Shown one piece after another: positions 40,534 to 50,032 of a stretch of DNA of 64,000 nucleotides. How positions within the stretch are numbered: the stretch's first letter is position 1; every line of letters starts with the position of its first letter. The translations under genes and the position numbers were made by a program. This DNA comes from VAZQ01 sp963841705 (GTDB lineage: Bacteria > Pseudomonadota > Alphaproteobacteria > Rhizobiales > Xanthobacteraceae), in NCBI GenBank assembly GCA_963841705.1, contig CAWJDY010000043.1, positions 54,092 through 118,091 on the forward strand. Direction: 5' to 3'. The notes beneath the pieces are model-generated. The model was not told the DNA's origin. It was given only the letters and a program-made list of their open reading frames with translations, and did not search any database.

Positions 40534-42315
40534 GTGCTTAATCGAACCCCACAGAGTTTAATCGGCTTGGCGGAGGTTCAGCCGCTCCACCGGGACGTTC
40601 CGCTTGCTGAAAAAGGCGGACGGGTTGTCGAGTTGTTGCGCCAAGGCTGGCACCTCTTCGTCCGCATCAGCTTCTCCAGCCTGACGCGCCGGATCATCTT
40701 CCTCAATGTGACCGGTCTGCTCGCTCTCGTCATCGGAGTGCTTTACCTCTCGCAATTCCGCGCCGGACTGATCGACGCACGTATCCAGAGCCTGCTGGTG
40801 CAAGGCGAGATCATCGCCGGCGCAGTCGCAGCATCGGCGACCGCCGAGCCCGATACGATCACCATCGATCCCGAGCGGCTGCTGGAGCTGCAGGCAGGCG
40901 AAAGCTACGGTCCTCCGGACGAGGCGCTTTCAGGCCTCGAATTCCCGATCAATCCCGAACGGATCGGGCCGGTGTTGCGCAAGCTTGTTTCGCCGACCAA
41001 CACGCGTGCCCGCATCTATGATCGCGACGGAGGGCTCGTTCTCGACAGCCGAAATCTCTACGACGTATTGCGCTTCGACCTCCCGCCACCTTCCCGGCTG
41101 AGCTTCCTGGATCGTGCCTATGTCACCGTGCGCACCTGGCTGACCCGGGGCACCCTGCCGTTCTATCACGAGATCGGCTCGCAGAACGGCAAGAGCTACG
41201 AGGAAGTGGAGAGAGCGCTCAAGGGCTTCAAGTCCAACATGGTCCGCATCAACGAGCGCGGCGAGGTGATCGTCTCCGTCGCGGTCCCGGTGCAACGCTT
41301 CCGCGCAGTGCGGGGCGCGCTGATGCTTTCGACCCAGGGCGCCGACATCGACAACATGGTCGGGAGCGAGCGTCTGGCGATCTTCAAGCTTTTCCTCATT
41401 GCAGCAGGGGTGATGGTAGTTCTCTCGTTCCTGCTGGCGGGAACAATCGCCGGCCCGGTGCGGCGGCTCGCGGAAAGCGCCCAGCTTGTGCGCCGGCGCA
41501 TTCGTACTCGCGTGGAGATACCCGATCTCAGTCACCGGCGTGACGAGATCGGGCACCTCTCCGGCTCGCTTCGGGATATGACCGATGCGCTCTACAACCG
41601 CATCGAGGCGATCGAGCGCTTTGCCGCTGACGTCGCCCATGAGCTGAAGAATCCGCTGACGTCATTGCGTTCGGCAGTCGAAACCTTGCCGCTCGCCAGG
41701 ACCGACGACAGCCGGGGACGGCTTCTTGCCGTGATCCAGCACGATGTGAAGCGCCTTGACCGTCTGATTTCGGACATCTCGGACGCAAGCCGCCTGGATG
41801 CGGAAATGCAGCGGCATGAGGCGCAGCCGGTCGATCTCGTGAAGCTTCTCACCACCGTGGTCAACGTCACCAAGGAGCGCCACGACGACGGCGTGAGCGT
41901 CAATCTGCGATTTGAGGGAGCACGGCCCGATGGATTCCTCATAATGGGCCATGACTTCCGGCTCGGCCAGGTAGTCGATAATCTGATCGATAATGCTCGA
42001 TCGTTTTCCTCCCCCGGCAGCGCGGTAAACGTCGTTTGCCGGCGATCCAAGAACGACATCGACATCATCGTCGAGGACGACGGTCCGGGGGTGCCACCGG
42101 AATCCATGGAGATGATCTTCGAGCGGTTCTACACGCATCGACCGCATCAGGCCTTCGGGCAAAACTCGGGGCTCGGCCTGTCGATCTCCAAACAAATCGC
42201 CGAAGCGCATGATGGCCGCGTCTGGGCGGAGAACCGACAAGTTCTGGCCTCGGCGACAGATGAGCCGCCGCAAATTAGAGGGGCTCGATTTACGGTGCGC
42301 TTGCCGGCCATGTAA
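40534..42315 (+). CDS. chvG: Sensor histidine kinase ChvG
   Basis: 593 residues from GTG 40534 (VLNRTPQSLIGLAEVQPL), chosen because similarity to rhizobial ChvG begins here; ATG 40471 gives 21 more residues. First span RRIIFLNVTGLLALVIGVLYLSQFRAGLIDARIQSLLVQGEIIAGA, long periplasmic sensor, second span LAIFKLFLIAAGVMVVLSFLLAGTIAGPVRRLAE, HAMP, His-box FAADVAHELKNPLTSLRSAVET and ATPase motifs (DNLIDNARSFS, DDGPGVP, GLGLSISKQI). Its partner chvI lies just upstream and hprK overlaps its stop. Confidence 0.93.
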   Translation: MLNRTPQSLIGLAEVQPLHRDVPLAEKGGRVVELLRQGWHLFVRISFSSLTRRIIFLNVTGLLALVIGVLYLSQFRAGLIDARIQSLLVQGEIIAGAVAASATAEPDTITIDPERLLELQAGESYGPPDEALSGLEFPINPERIGPVLRKLVSPTNTRARIYDRDGGLVLDSRNLYDVLRFDLPPPSRLSFLDRAYVTVRTWLTRGTLPFYHEIGSQNGKSYEEVERALKGFKSNMVRINERGEVIVSVAVPVQRFRAVRGALMLSTQGADIDNMVGSERLAIFKLFLIAAGVMVVLSFLLAGTIAGPVRRLAESAQLVRRRIRTRVEIPDLSHRRDEIGHLSGSLRDMTDALYNRIEAIERFAADVAHELKNPLTSLRSAVETLPLARTDDSRGRLLAVIQHDVKRLDRLISDISDASRLDAEMQRHEAQPVDLVKLLTTVVNVTKERHDDGVSVNLRFEGARPDGFLIMGHDFRLGQVVDNLIDNARSFSSPGSAVNVVCRRSKNDIDIIVEDDGPGVPPESMEMIFERFYTHRPHQAFGQNSGLGLSISKQIAEAHDGRVWAENRQVLASATDEPPQIRGARFTVRLPAM

Positions 42316-42752
42316 TGTCTGGCGAGGTGTCGACGGTGCACGGCTCGGCCGTGCTTACGGGTGCCCGCGCTGTGCTCATTCGCGGACCATCCGGAGCAGG
42401 GAAGTCGAGTTTGGCGCTTTCCCTCATTGGCGCCGCACATACAGGCCTGCTTCGGTTTGCACGCTTGGTGGGGGATGATCGCCTGCATCTTTCAGCCTGC
42501 AACGGGCGGCTGTTGGTGCGGCCGGTGGCGGCCTTGGCGGGATTGATCGAAGTGCGAGGATTGGGCGTTCGCAAACTGGACTATGAGACGCGGGCCGTGG
42601 TCGGGCTCGTGGTTGATCTCTCCGCCAGTGATGCCGAGCGGCTCCCCAGCCCAGGCACTGCCGTTCTCGAAGGAATTTCCGTGCCGCGGCTAGCGATCGC
42701 GGTGCAAGCAGCCCCCCTGCAAGTGGTGATGGCTTCAATTCATACTGTTTAA
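42315..42752 (+). CDS. hprK: HPr kinase/phosphorylase, short alphaproteobacterial form
   Basis: 145 residues, ATG overlapping the chvG stop (TAATG). It is the C-terminal catalytic half only, as in other alphaproteobacteria: Walker A VLIRGPSGAGKSSLAL, then LVGDDRLHL and LIEVRGLGVRKLDY. It phosphorylates a serine in HPr and links carbon state to the regulatory PTS. The next genes are EIIA and HPr, completing the set. Confidence 0.93.
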   Translation: MSGEVSTVHGSAVLTGARAVLIRGPSGAGKSSLALSLIGAAHTGLLRFARLVGDDRLHLSACNGRLLVRPVAALAGLIEVRGLGVRKLDYETRAVVGLVVDLSASDAERLPSPGTAVLEGISVPRLAIAVQAAPLQVVMASIHTV

Positions 42753-42987
42753 CCTTAAATTTCAGTCAACAAAGCTTGCACAACGCACTGAAGGTACAGA
42801 AGTAATCCACCATCGGAAAGGTGGCCGCCTAGGCCTCCCTGCGTTCCGAGGCTGCGAGGGCGACCCCTCTGACTGCAATGCAACACCTCCTCATAATCAC
42901 GAAAAAGGCCCTTGCGCAGGGCCTTGGGATGCTCATCATGAGCGCCCTTTCGTGCGGTGCAACCTGCATCGGTTCGGGGCGAGTGCG

Positions 42988-43389
42988 ATGATTGGTGTCG
43001 TTCTGGTCACCCACGGGCGGCTGGCCATCGAGTTTCGCTCCGCGCTGGAGCATGTGGTGGGCCCGCAATCCCAGATCGAGGCCGTGACCATCGGGCCCGA
43101 TGACGACGTGGAGCAACGGCGCAAGGATATCATCGAAGCAGTCAAGCGCGTCGATAGCGGCGACGGTGTCGCTATTCTCACCGACATGTTCGGCGGTACC
43201 CCCTCAAATCTCGCAATCTCAGTGATGGGTCGTCCCAAGGTCGAAGTGCTCGCGGGCATCAATCTGCCCATGCTGGTGAAGCTGGCCAAGGTTCGCGGCG
43301 AATGTCCGCTGCCGGACGCGGTTGCTGCTGCCCAGGACTCCGGCCGCAAATACATCACCATCGCCAGCCGGGTTCTGACCGGCAAATGA
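42988..43389 (+). CDS. PTS mannose-type EIIA component
   Basis: 133 residues from ATG 42988 (MIGVVLVTHGRLAIEFRSALEHVVGPQSQIEAV). The phospho-accepting His is in VTHG; FGGTPSNLAI and INLPMLVKL are typical of the ManX/EIIA-Man fold. In alphaproteobacteria this protein works in an incomplete, regulatory PTS rather than sugar uptake. The HPr gene overlaps its stop by four bases. Confidence 0.93.
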   Translation: MIGVVLVTHGRLAIEFRSALEHVVGPQSQIEAVTIGPDDDVEQRRKDIIEAVKRVDSGDGVAILTDMFGGTPSNLAISVMGRPKVEVLAGINLPMLVKLAKVRGECPLPDAVAAAQDSGRKYITIASRVLTGK

Positions 43390-43715
43390 CCGAGACTGGT
43401 GGGGTCGGCGGATCCTCCTCTGAGACTGAGAGCGGCGACGGCGCCGCGGTGACCCGCGTGCTTGAGATCTGCAATAAGCGAGGATTGCACGCCCGCGCGT
43501 CGGCGAAATTCGTGCAAACGGTGGAGAAATTCGACGCCGACGTGAAGGTGAGGCGTGGGCAGGAGGTCGTGGGCGGCACCTCGATCATGGGACTCATGAT
43601 GCTCGGAGCCGGGCCCGGCACCACCATCACGGTGGAAGCCACCGGAAGGGACGCGAACCAGGTGATTGAAGCTTTGGCTGCGCTGGTCAGCGGACGGTTT
43701 ACCGAGCGGGATTGA
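43386..43715 (+). CDS. ptsH: Phosphocarrier protein HPr
   Basis: 109 residues from the ATG overlapping the EIIA stop. After a 22-residue Gly/Ser/Glu-rich lead, RVLEICNKRGLHARASAKFVQTVEKFDADVKV carries the active His of GLHARAS, and GTSIMGLMMLGAGPGTTITVEATG contains the regulatory Ser region. An internal GTG (43449, VTRVLEICNK) could give a shorter protein. Regulatory PTS with the preceding hprK and EIIA. Confidence 0.93.
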   Translation: MTETGGVGGSSSETESGDGAAVTRVLEICNKRGLHARASAKFVQTVEKFDADVKVRRGQEVVGGTSIMGLMMLGAGPGTTITVEATGRDANQVIEALAALVSGRFTERD

Positions 43716-43756
43716 TCCTTCGTCAGGCCGCCTGCGCAAGCACGTTTGCGGCCACA

Positions 43757-43774
43757 CATAAAGCGATCTTTATG
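43757..43774. promoter_or_regulatory. Palindromic operator upstream of ahcY (SahR-like site)
   Basis: Perfect inverted repeat CATAAAG-CGAT-CTTTATG, 93 bases before the ahcY start. An inverted repeat of this CATAAAG type upstream of ahcY agrees with the site I recall for SahR, an ArsR-family S-adenosylhomocysteine sensor in proteobacteria. No sahR gene is in the window. Confidence 0.55.
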
Positions 43775-43866
43775 CGTTCGTTGCGCGGGTTGGCGCGTCC
43801 TGCTATAGCCCGACCTCGGAACGCAAATGCCTTCGGCACACGTCTCTTCCACATCTAAGGACAGTC

Positions 43867-45306
43867 ATGAAAGCTGCAGCGAAAGCCGGAACCGCGGCTG
43901 GATCGAAGCCCGCCACCGACTATGTGGTGAAAGACATCAGCCTCGCGGAATGGGGCCGCAAGGAAATAGCCATTGCCGAAACCGAGATGCCGGGTCTGAT
44001 GGCGACCCGCGAGGAGTTTGGCCCGGAGCAGCCGCTGCGCGGCGCCCGCATCTGCGGCTCGCTCCACATGACAATTCAGACCGCGGTGCTCATCGAGACG
44101 CTCAAATCGCTCGGAGCCGATGTGCGCTGGGCCTCATGTAATATCTACTCGACCCAGGACCATGCGGCCGCGGCCGTTGCAGCGAGCGGCACTCCGGTGT
44201 TCGCGATCAAAGGTGAAACTCTCAAGGACTACTGGGAGTACCAGCATCGCATTTTCGAGTGGGGGGACGGCGGCGCGCCCAACATGGTTCTTGACGACGG
44301 CGGCGACGCAACCCTGCTCATCCATCTCGGCCTGCGCGCCGAGCGCGGCGAGACCGGTTTGATCAGCAAACCGGCGAATGAGGAAGAAGAAGTGCTGTTT
44401 GCGGCGATCAAGCAGCGTCTGAAAGACAAGCCGGGCTGGTACAAGAAGAATGCCGAGTGCATTCGCGGCGTCACCGAAGAGACCACGACCGGCGTGCACC
44501 GCCTCTACGAGATGCAGAAGAAGGGCACTCTGCTGTGGCCGGCAATCAATGTAAACGACAGCGTCACCAAATCGAAATTCGACAACCTCTACGGCTGCCG
44601 AGAGTTGCTGGTCGACGGCATACGCCGCGGCACGGACGTGATGATGGCGGGAAAGGTGGCCATGGTGGCCGGGTTCGGGGACGTGGGCAAGGGCTCTGCC
44701 GCCTCCCTGCGCCAGGCCGGATGTCGCGTCATGGTTGCCGAGATCGATCCCATCTGCGCCCTGCAGGCCGCGATGGAGGGCTATGAGGTGACGACCATGG
44801 ACGACGCTGCCCCGCGCGCCGACATCTTCGTTACGGCAACCGGCAATCTCGACGTGATCACCATCGAGCACATGCGCAAGATGAAGGACCGCGCTATCGT
44901 CGCCAATATCGGCCATTTCGACAGCGAGATCCAGGTCGCCGCGCTGCGCAATATGAAATGGCACAATGTGAAGCCGCAGGTCGATGAGATCGAATTCCCG
45001 GACGGGAAGAGGATCATTCTCCTCTCCGAGGGTCGGCTGGTGAATCTAGGCAATGCCATGGGCCACCCGAGCTTCGTGATGTCGTCCTCGTTCACAAATC
45101 AGGTCCTGGCGCAGATGGAGCTGTGGGGGAACCCGAGCAAATACGAGAAGAAGGTCTACACGCTTCCCAAGCAGCTCGACGAAAAGGTCGCCCGGCTGCA
45201 TCTTGCCAAGATCGGCGTCAAGCTCACCAAGATGACGGATCGACAGGCGAGCTATATCGGCGTCCCAGTCGAAGGCCCGTACAAATCCGATCACTACCGG
45301 TACTGA
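43867..45306 (+). CDS. ahcY: Adenosylhomocysteinase
   Basis: 479 residues. It splits S-adenosylhomocysteine into adenosine and homocysteine, closing the methylation cycle. Motifs: ISLAEWGRKEIAIAETEMPGLMA, GARICGSLHMTIQTAVLIETL, NAD-binding VAGFGDVGKGSAASLRQAGCRV, and the C-terminal KYEKKVYTLPKQLDEKVARLHL...KSDHYRY. Length and the internal insertion (KQRLKDKPGWYKKNAECI) agree with the bacterial form. It follows HPr after 151 bases that contain the palindromic operator. Confidence 0.97.
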   Translation: MKAAAKAGTAAGSKPATDYVVKDISLAEWGRKEIAIAETEMPGLMATREEFGPEQPLRGARICGSLHMTIQTAVLIETLKSLGADVRWASCNIYSTQDHAAAAVAASGTPVFAIKGETLKDYWEYQHRIFEWGDGGAPNMVLDDGGDATLLIHLGLRAERGETGLISKPANEEEEVLFAAIKQRLKDKPGWYKKNAECIRGVTEETTTGVHRLYEMQKKGTLLWPAINVNDSVTKSKFDNLYGCRELLVDGIRRGTDVMMAGKVAMVAGFGDVGKGSAASLRQAGCRVMVAEIDPICALQAAMEGYEVTTMDDAAPRADIFVTATGNLDVITIEHMRKMKDRAIVANIGHFDSEIQVAALRNMKWHNVKPQVDEIEFPDGKRIILLSEGRLVNLGNAMGHPSFVMSSSFTNQVLAQMELWGNPSKYEKKVYTLPKQLDEKVARLHLAKIGVKLTKMTDRQASYIGVPVEGPYKSDHYRY

Positions 45307-45416
45307 TCCAACCGCTGGTGGCGCGACCCTAAGCACGATCTCACATACAGCCAACGATCGTCATGAGGCGGCAGCCACGCCGGTCAGGGCAAGGCTCAGG
45401 TCGTCAGTAGCTCGCG

Positions 45417-45713
45417 TCAACGACCAGGTGCATAGCGTCCCCTGGATACGCGCTCCAGACGTTTCATTCGCTCCCGGCGCATGGCCCGGATTTCTGCCAC
45501 CGAACTGACCCGGGCGCGCGGCAGTTCTCCCCGCTTCAATCGTTCCAGCTGGCGCCTCGCCCATTCCCGCCCTCGCTCCTGCCAGTCGTCGGAATAGGTC
45601 GAAGCAAGGAGCCGCCTGATCTCCTCTTCCATCGATGCGCCATGATCCGCCGCGCGACGTTTGATCGAATTGACCACGGCATCGTCCAGGTTACGGATGG
45701 TGATGGCGCCCAT
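45417..45713 (-). CDS. FitA/VapB-type ribbon-helix-helix antitoxin, no toxin gene adjacent
   Basis: 98 residues with a strong TAGGAGGG before ATG 45713. MGAITIRNLDDAVVNSIKRRAADHGASMEEEIRRLLASTY is the FitA-like RHH DNA-binding domain; the rest is Arg-rich and would wrap the toxin. A PIN-domain toxin would be expected directly downstream, but the 110 bases to the ahcY end hold none, so it appears orphaned. Confidence 0.82.
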   Translation of the reverse strand: MGAITIRNLDDAVVNSIKRRAADHGASMEEEIRRLLASTYSDDWQERGREWARRQLERLKRGELPRARVSSVAEIRAMRRERMKRLERVSRGRYAPGR

Positions 45714-45943
45714 GAGCCCTCCTAGCGGGTGCTGGCAATGCCTAGCAGAGTGGCGCGGTTACCGACAACGGCCAGCAGTCAGGACGACGGGTCGGGACGG
45801 CCGAAACGAGCGGAGGGCACACGCCGGTGCCCGCCGCCCCCATGGCGTGAGGAGCCGAACAGCGCCATATTAGCCCGGAAACCCTCTTTGCCATTGGTTT
45901 GCCGCATCGCCGCGCGATGCTGCGTGCCATCCGGGAGCAGCCG

Positions 45944-46735
45944 ATGTGCCGCTGGATTGCCTATCGCGGCGAGACCATTCCGCTGGAGGAGTACGTAACT
46001 GCGCCGGCGCACTCGCTCGTGGTGCAGAGCCAAAGGGCGCTGGAATCGACCGCCTCCACCAACGGCGACGGCTTCGGCATGGGCTGGTACGGCGAGCATG
46101 CGGAGCCGGGGCTTTACCGCGAGGTACGGCCCGCCTGGTCGGATGAGAACCTGCGCTATCTCTGCCGCCACATCCGTTCGCATCTTTATTTTGCGCATGT
46201 GCGCGCCGCCACCGGCACACCGGTCATGCGCCCGAATTGCCATCCCTTTGCCTGCGGGCGGTGGCTGTTCATGCACAATGGCGTCATCGGCAACTGGTCG
46301 CGCTTGCGACGCAGGGTGGAAGGCCTCATTCCCGATGCGGTCTACGGCTCGCGCATCGGGACTACCGATTCGGAGGCGGTCTTTCTCGCCATCATGGGTG
46401 CAGGCGGCGAGCGTGATCCGGTCGGCGCCACCACGCAGGTGCTTGCGACCCTTGCCGACATGGTGACCACCAAGGATTACAAGGAACCGCTGCGCTTCAC
46501 GGCGGCGCTGGCCAACGGCCACGATCTCTATGCATTTCGCTACGCCGCCAATGACCAGGCCAATTCGCTGTATTACCGCGAATCCTCCGGTAACGTGGTC
46601 GTCGTGTCCGAGCCGCTCGACGATCAGCGAGCGCACTGGAAGCCGGTGCCGCCCGGCTATGCCGTGATTGCCCAAGGGGAAAAGCCGGTGAAACTCGAGC
46701 CCTTGTGCATCGAGCAGCGCATCGCCGCGGAATAA
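45944..46735 (+). CDS. Class II glutamine amidotransferase (YafJ-like)
   Basis: 263 residues from ATG 45944 (MCRWIAYRGETIPLEEYVTAPAHSLVVQS). Cys2 is the N-terminal nucleophile after Met removal; GDGFGMGWYGE, YFAHVRAATGTPVMRPNCHPFACGRWLFMHNGVIGNW and GTTDSEAVF are hallmarks of the stand-alone glutaminase family. The physiological acceptor is not known. Confidence 0.92.
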   Translation: MCRWIAYRGETIPLEEYVTAPAHSLVVQSQRALESTASTNGDGFGMGWYGEHAEPGLYREVRPAWSDENLRYLCRHIRSHLYFAHVRAATGTPVMRPNCHPFACGRWLFMHNGVIGNWSRLRRRVEGLIPDAVYGSRIGTTDSEAVFLAIMGAGGERDPVGATTQVLATLADMVTTKDYKEPLRFTAALANGHDLYAFRYAANDQANSLYYRESSGNVVVVSEPLDDQRAHWKPVPPGYAVIAQGEKPVKLEPLCIEQRIAAE

Positions 46736-46788
46736 GCATTCATGCTGCCGATATCAGATACCTCGCCCTGCAAAGGGGAGGTCGCCCC

Positions 46789-46819
46789 CATTTGCCCCGG
46801 CCTTGCGCCGGGGCAAATG
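46789..46819. repeat. 31-bp palindrome upstream of lepA
   Basis: Perfect 12-base arms CATTTGCCCCGG and complement with a 7-base centre. The whole 46736-46972 gap is repeat-like and carries no gene. Confidence 0.75.
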
Positions 46820-46972
46820 CCGTCGGGTAGGGGTTGCGACCATCGGCGTTGGTGTTTGACCCCTACCCGGCTCGCGCTGCTCGCCGAGCTCCGCGTTTCA
46901 GGCGGAGGCAGCGCGGAACAAATTCGTGCGAATCTTGCCGGCTCATAAGGCGGGTGCTAGGGCGCCAACGCA

Positions 46973-48775
46973 ATGCAAGCGGCCATCGAAAACATCCGCA
47001 ATTTCTCGATCATTGCGCACATCGACCATGGCAAATCCACGCTCGCCGATCGGTTGATCCAGGCAACCGGGGCGCTCGCGGATCGCGAGATGGTCGAGCA
47101 GGTGCTCAATTCGATGGACATCGAGCGCGAACGCGGCATCACCATCAAGGCGCAGACGGTTCGCCTCAATTATCGTGCCCGCGACGGCAAGACCTACGTG
47201 CTCAATCTGATCGACACGCCCGGCCATGTCGATTTTGCCTATGAGGTCAACCGCAGCCTCGCCGCGTGCGAAGGCTCGCTGCTGGTGGTCGACGCTTCGC
47301 AAGGGGTCGAAGCGCAGACCCTCGCCAACGTCTACCAGGCGATCGAGAACAATCACGAAGTCGTCCCGGTCCTCAACAAAGTCGACCTGCCGGCGGCCGA
47401 GCCCGAGAAGGTGAAGCAGCAGATCGAGGACGTGATCGGGCTCGACGCTTCGAACGCGATTCTCATTTCGGCGAAGACCGGAGAGAACGTGCCGGAAGTG
47501 CTCGAAGGCATCGTGCACCGGCTGCCGCCGCCTCGCGGCGATCGCGAGGCGACGCTCAAGGCGCTGCTGGTGGACAGCTGGTACAACTCGTATCTCGGAG
47601 TGGTCGTCCTCCTGCGCGTCGTGGACGGCGTGCTTGGCAAGGGCCAGCGCGTCCGCCTGATGGGGACCGGCGCCGCTTATGAAGTCGATCGGATCGGGGT
47701 GTTCACGCCGAAAATGGTTGACGTGGAGGAGCTTGGCCCCGGCGAGATTGGCTTTCTCACCGCCTCGATCAAGCAGGTGGCCGACACCCGCGTCGGGGAC
47801 ACCATCACCGATGACAGAAAGCCGGTTCAAGACCCGCTACCGGGTTTTCGCCCCGCCGTGCCGGTCGTCTTCTGCGGATTGTTTCCGGTGGATGCCGCGC
47901 AGTTCGAGGATCTGCGCGCCGCCACGGGCAAGCTGCGGCTCAACGATGCGAGCTTTACCTTCGAGATGGAGACCTCTGCTGCGCTCGGGTTTGGCTTCCG
48001 CTGCGGGTTTCTGGGGCTGCTGCACCTGGAAATCATCCAGGAGCGGCTCGAGCGCGAATTCAACCTCGATCTGATCGCCACAGCGCCGTCGGTTATCTAC
48101 AAGATTCTGCTGACCAGCGGGAAACGGATCGAGATCCACAATCCCGTCGACATGCCCGACCCGGTGCAGGTCGAGGAAGTGCATGAGCCGTGGATTCGCG
48201 CCACGATTCTCACCCCGGACGAGTATCTCGGCAGCGTGCTGAAGCTCTGTCAGGATCGGCGCGGCGTTCAGGTTGAGCTCACCTATGTGGGCAACCGCGC
48301 GATGGTGAAATATGACCTTCCCCTCAACGAAGTGGTGTTTGATTTCTATGACCGTCTGAAATCCGTCTCGCGAGGCTACGCGTCCTTCGATTATCAGCTC
48401 ACCGATTTCAAGCCGGCCGACCTTGTGAAGATGCAGATCCTGGTGAACGGCGAGCCGGTCGATGCGCTGGCGATGCTGGTGCACCGCACGCGGGCGGAAA
48501 GCCGTGGCCGTGCCATGGTGGAAAAGCTCAAGGAGCTTATCCCGCCGCATATGTTTCAAGTGCCGATCCAGGCGGCCATCGGCGGCAAGATCATTGCGCG
48601 CGAGACGGTGCGCGCGTTTCGCAAGGACGTGACGGCGAAATGCTACGGCGGCGACGTGACGCGCAAGCGCAAGCTCCTGGAGAAGCAAAAGGAAGGCAAG
48701 AAGCGCATGCGCCAGTTCGGCAAAGTGGAGATTCCGCAGGAGGCCTTCATCGCCGCGCTCAAGGTGGACGTTTGA
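46973..48775 (+). CDS. lepA: Elongation factor 4 (LepA)
   Basis: 600 residues. G domain: NFSIIAHIDHGKSTLADRLIQ (G1), ERERGITIKAQ (G2), LIDTPGHVDF (G3), VLNKVDLP (G4), ISAKTGENV (G5); then domain II, EF-G-like domains III and V, and the LepA-specific C-terminal domain ending GKKRMRQFGKVEIPQEAFIAALKV. It acts on stalled or initiating ribosomes. Length is standard. Confidence 0.97.
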   Translation: MQAAIENIRNFSIIAHIDHGKSTLADRLIQATGALADREMVEQVLNSMDIERERGITIKAQTVRLNYRARDGKTYVLNLIDTPGHVDFAYEVNRSLAACEGSLLVVDASQGVEAQTLANVYQAIENNHEVVPVLNKVDLPAAEPEKVKQQIEDVIGLDASNAILISAKTGENVPEVLEGIVHRLPPPRGDREATLKALLVDSWYNSYLGVVVLLRVVDGVLGKGQRVRLMGTGAAYEVDRIGVFTPKMVDVEELGPGEIGFLTASIKQVADTRVGDTITDDRKPVQDPLPGFRPAVPVVFCGLFPVDAAQFEDLRAATGKLRLNDASFTFEMETSAALGFGFRCGFLGLLHLEIIQERLEREFNLDLIATAPSVIYKILLTSGKRIEIHNPVDMPDPVQVEEVHEPWIRATILTPDEYLGSVLKLCQDRRGVQVELTYVGNRAMVKYDLPLNEVVFDFYDRLKSVSRGYASFDYQLTDFKPADLVKMQILVNGEPVDALAMLVHRTRAESRGRAMVEKLKELIPPHMFQVPIQAAIGGKIIARETVRAFRKDVTAKCYGGDVTRKRKLLEKQKEGKKRMRQFGKVEIPQEAFIAALKVDV

Positions 48776-48789
48776 GCCCACCATGTAGC

Positions 48790-48813
48790 GGGGCCGGTTT
48801 CAAACCGGTCCCT
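48790..48813. repeat. Palindrome of the GGCGGGTTT/GGCCGGTTT family
   Basis: Arms GGGCCGGTTT and AACCGGTCCC with a mismatch, directly after lepA; sister of copies at 31393 and 61460. It could also serve as a transcript-end hairpin. Confidence 0.6.
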
Positions 48814-48933
48814 GCGGCACGCCTCCCACAGTTTGAACTCGTGCGCGTTCCGGAGTTCCCGCTTGCTGCCCTTCTTTGGGCCAAATCGCCCAATTACTTG
48901 CGTCAGCAATTATCGGGGACATCGGGGACAAGC

Positions 48934-49890
48934 ATGACACCTTGGCGCGCCTTCGTGCCCAGCTCTGCCTGGCGCACCGCTGTGCTCGCGGCTTTTACGC
49001 TGATCTTGGCGGTAAGCTCAGCGCCTGCACAGGACAAAGGGAGGCTGAAAGCCGACCCGCTGCCGCCGCTCGCTCACCCGGAAGATCCGAGCACCCCCGC
49101 CAAGGAGCTCTTCGGCCGCAAGACTGCACCCCTTCCCACGGCAGCCCACACCATCGGCTTCTACTCCCACGGCTGTATTGCTGGTGCCAAGGCACTCCCG
49201 ATCAACGGCAAGACGTGGCAGGTGATGCGCCTCTCCCGCAACCGCAACTGGGGGCACCCGAACCTCGTGAAATTTCTTGAGCGCCTGGCCAGCCAGGCGC
49301 CAAAGACGGGCTGGCGCGGCCTTCTGGTCGGCGACATGTCGCAGCCGCGCGGCGGGCCAATGCGCACGGGGCACGCGAGTCATCAGGTAGGACTCGACGC
49401 CGACATCTGGCTCACCCCGATGCCCGCGCGCGAACTGACCCGCACCGAGCGCGAAGATATGTCGGCGACCATGGTGGTCGCGGAAGACCGCTTGGACGTG
49501 GATCCCAATGTATGGACCCCAGCGCATGTTGCACTGATCAAAGCCGCCGCGCAGGATCCGGAGGTCATTCGCATCTTCGTCAATCCCGCGATCAAGCGCG
49601 CATTGTGCCGGGACGCCGGCCATGACCGCGCCTGGCTGAGCAAGGTTCGGCCGTGGTGGGGTCACGATTATCACTTCCACGTGCGGATTCGCTGTCCCGC
49701 AGATAGTCCCGAGTGTCAGCCGCAGGAGCCGGTAGCCGCAGACGATGGCTGCAACGGCCAGGACCTCGACCATTGGTTCACGGACGAGATCCTACACCCG
49801 CACCCCTCGCCCATTCCGCCGAAGACCAAGCCTCCGCTGCGCATGGCCGACCTGCCCGCCGCCTGCCGTCAGGTGCTGCTAGCACCTTAG
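48934..49890 (+). CDS. mepA: Penicillin-insensitive murein endopeptidase
   Basis: 318 residues with signal peptide (MTPWRAFVPSSAWRTAVLAAFTLILAVSSAPAQ). Peptidase M74 motifs: HASHQVGLDADIWL and WWGHDYHFHVRIRCP give the zinc ligands (H, D, H). It cuts peptide cross-links in peptidoglycan in the periplasm. ATG 48934 was chosen because it opens the signal peptide; the frame is open upstream over the lepA end. Confidence 0.93.
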   Translation: MTPWRAFVPSSAWRTAVLAAFTLILAVSSAPAQDKGRLKADPLPPLAHPEDPSTPAKELFGRKTAPLPTAAHTIGFYSHGCIAGAKALPINGKTWQVMRLSRNRNWGHPNLVKFLERLASQAPKTGWRGLLVGDMSQPRGGPMRTGHASHQVGLDADIWLTPMPARELTRTEREDMSATMVVAEDRLDVDPNVWTPAHVALIKAAAQDPEVIRIFVNPAIKRALCRDAGHDRAWLSKVRPWWGHDYHFHVRIRCPADSPECQPQEPVAADDGCNGQDLDHWFTDEILHPHPSPIPPKTKPPLRMADLPAACRQVLLAP

Positions 49891-50032
49891 CCCCCACCCG
49901 TACGTCTCTCCGTCACAGGCCAGGGCGCAAGCAAAAGCTGCAACCAGTTTGACGCTCCCTGTAAACAACAGGAAATTTAAAGGCCTTTTTCAGCCGCAGG
50001 TTGAACAGACAAAAGAGTGATGCAATTGCAAG

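Noticed and set aside
42902..42924. Terminator-like hairpin AAGGCCC/GGGCCTT between hprK and EIIA
   Set aside because: Its T-run is on the minus strand, where no gene needs it; on the plus strand it lies inside an apparent operon. Left out as unsupported.
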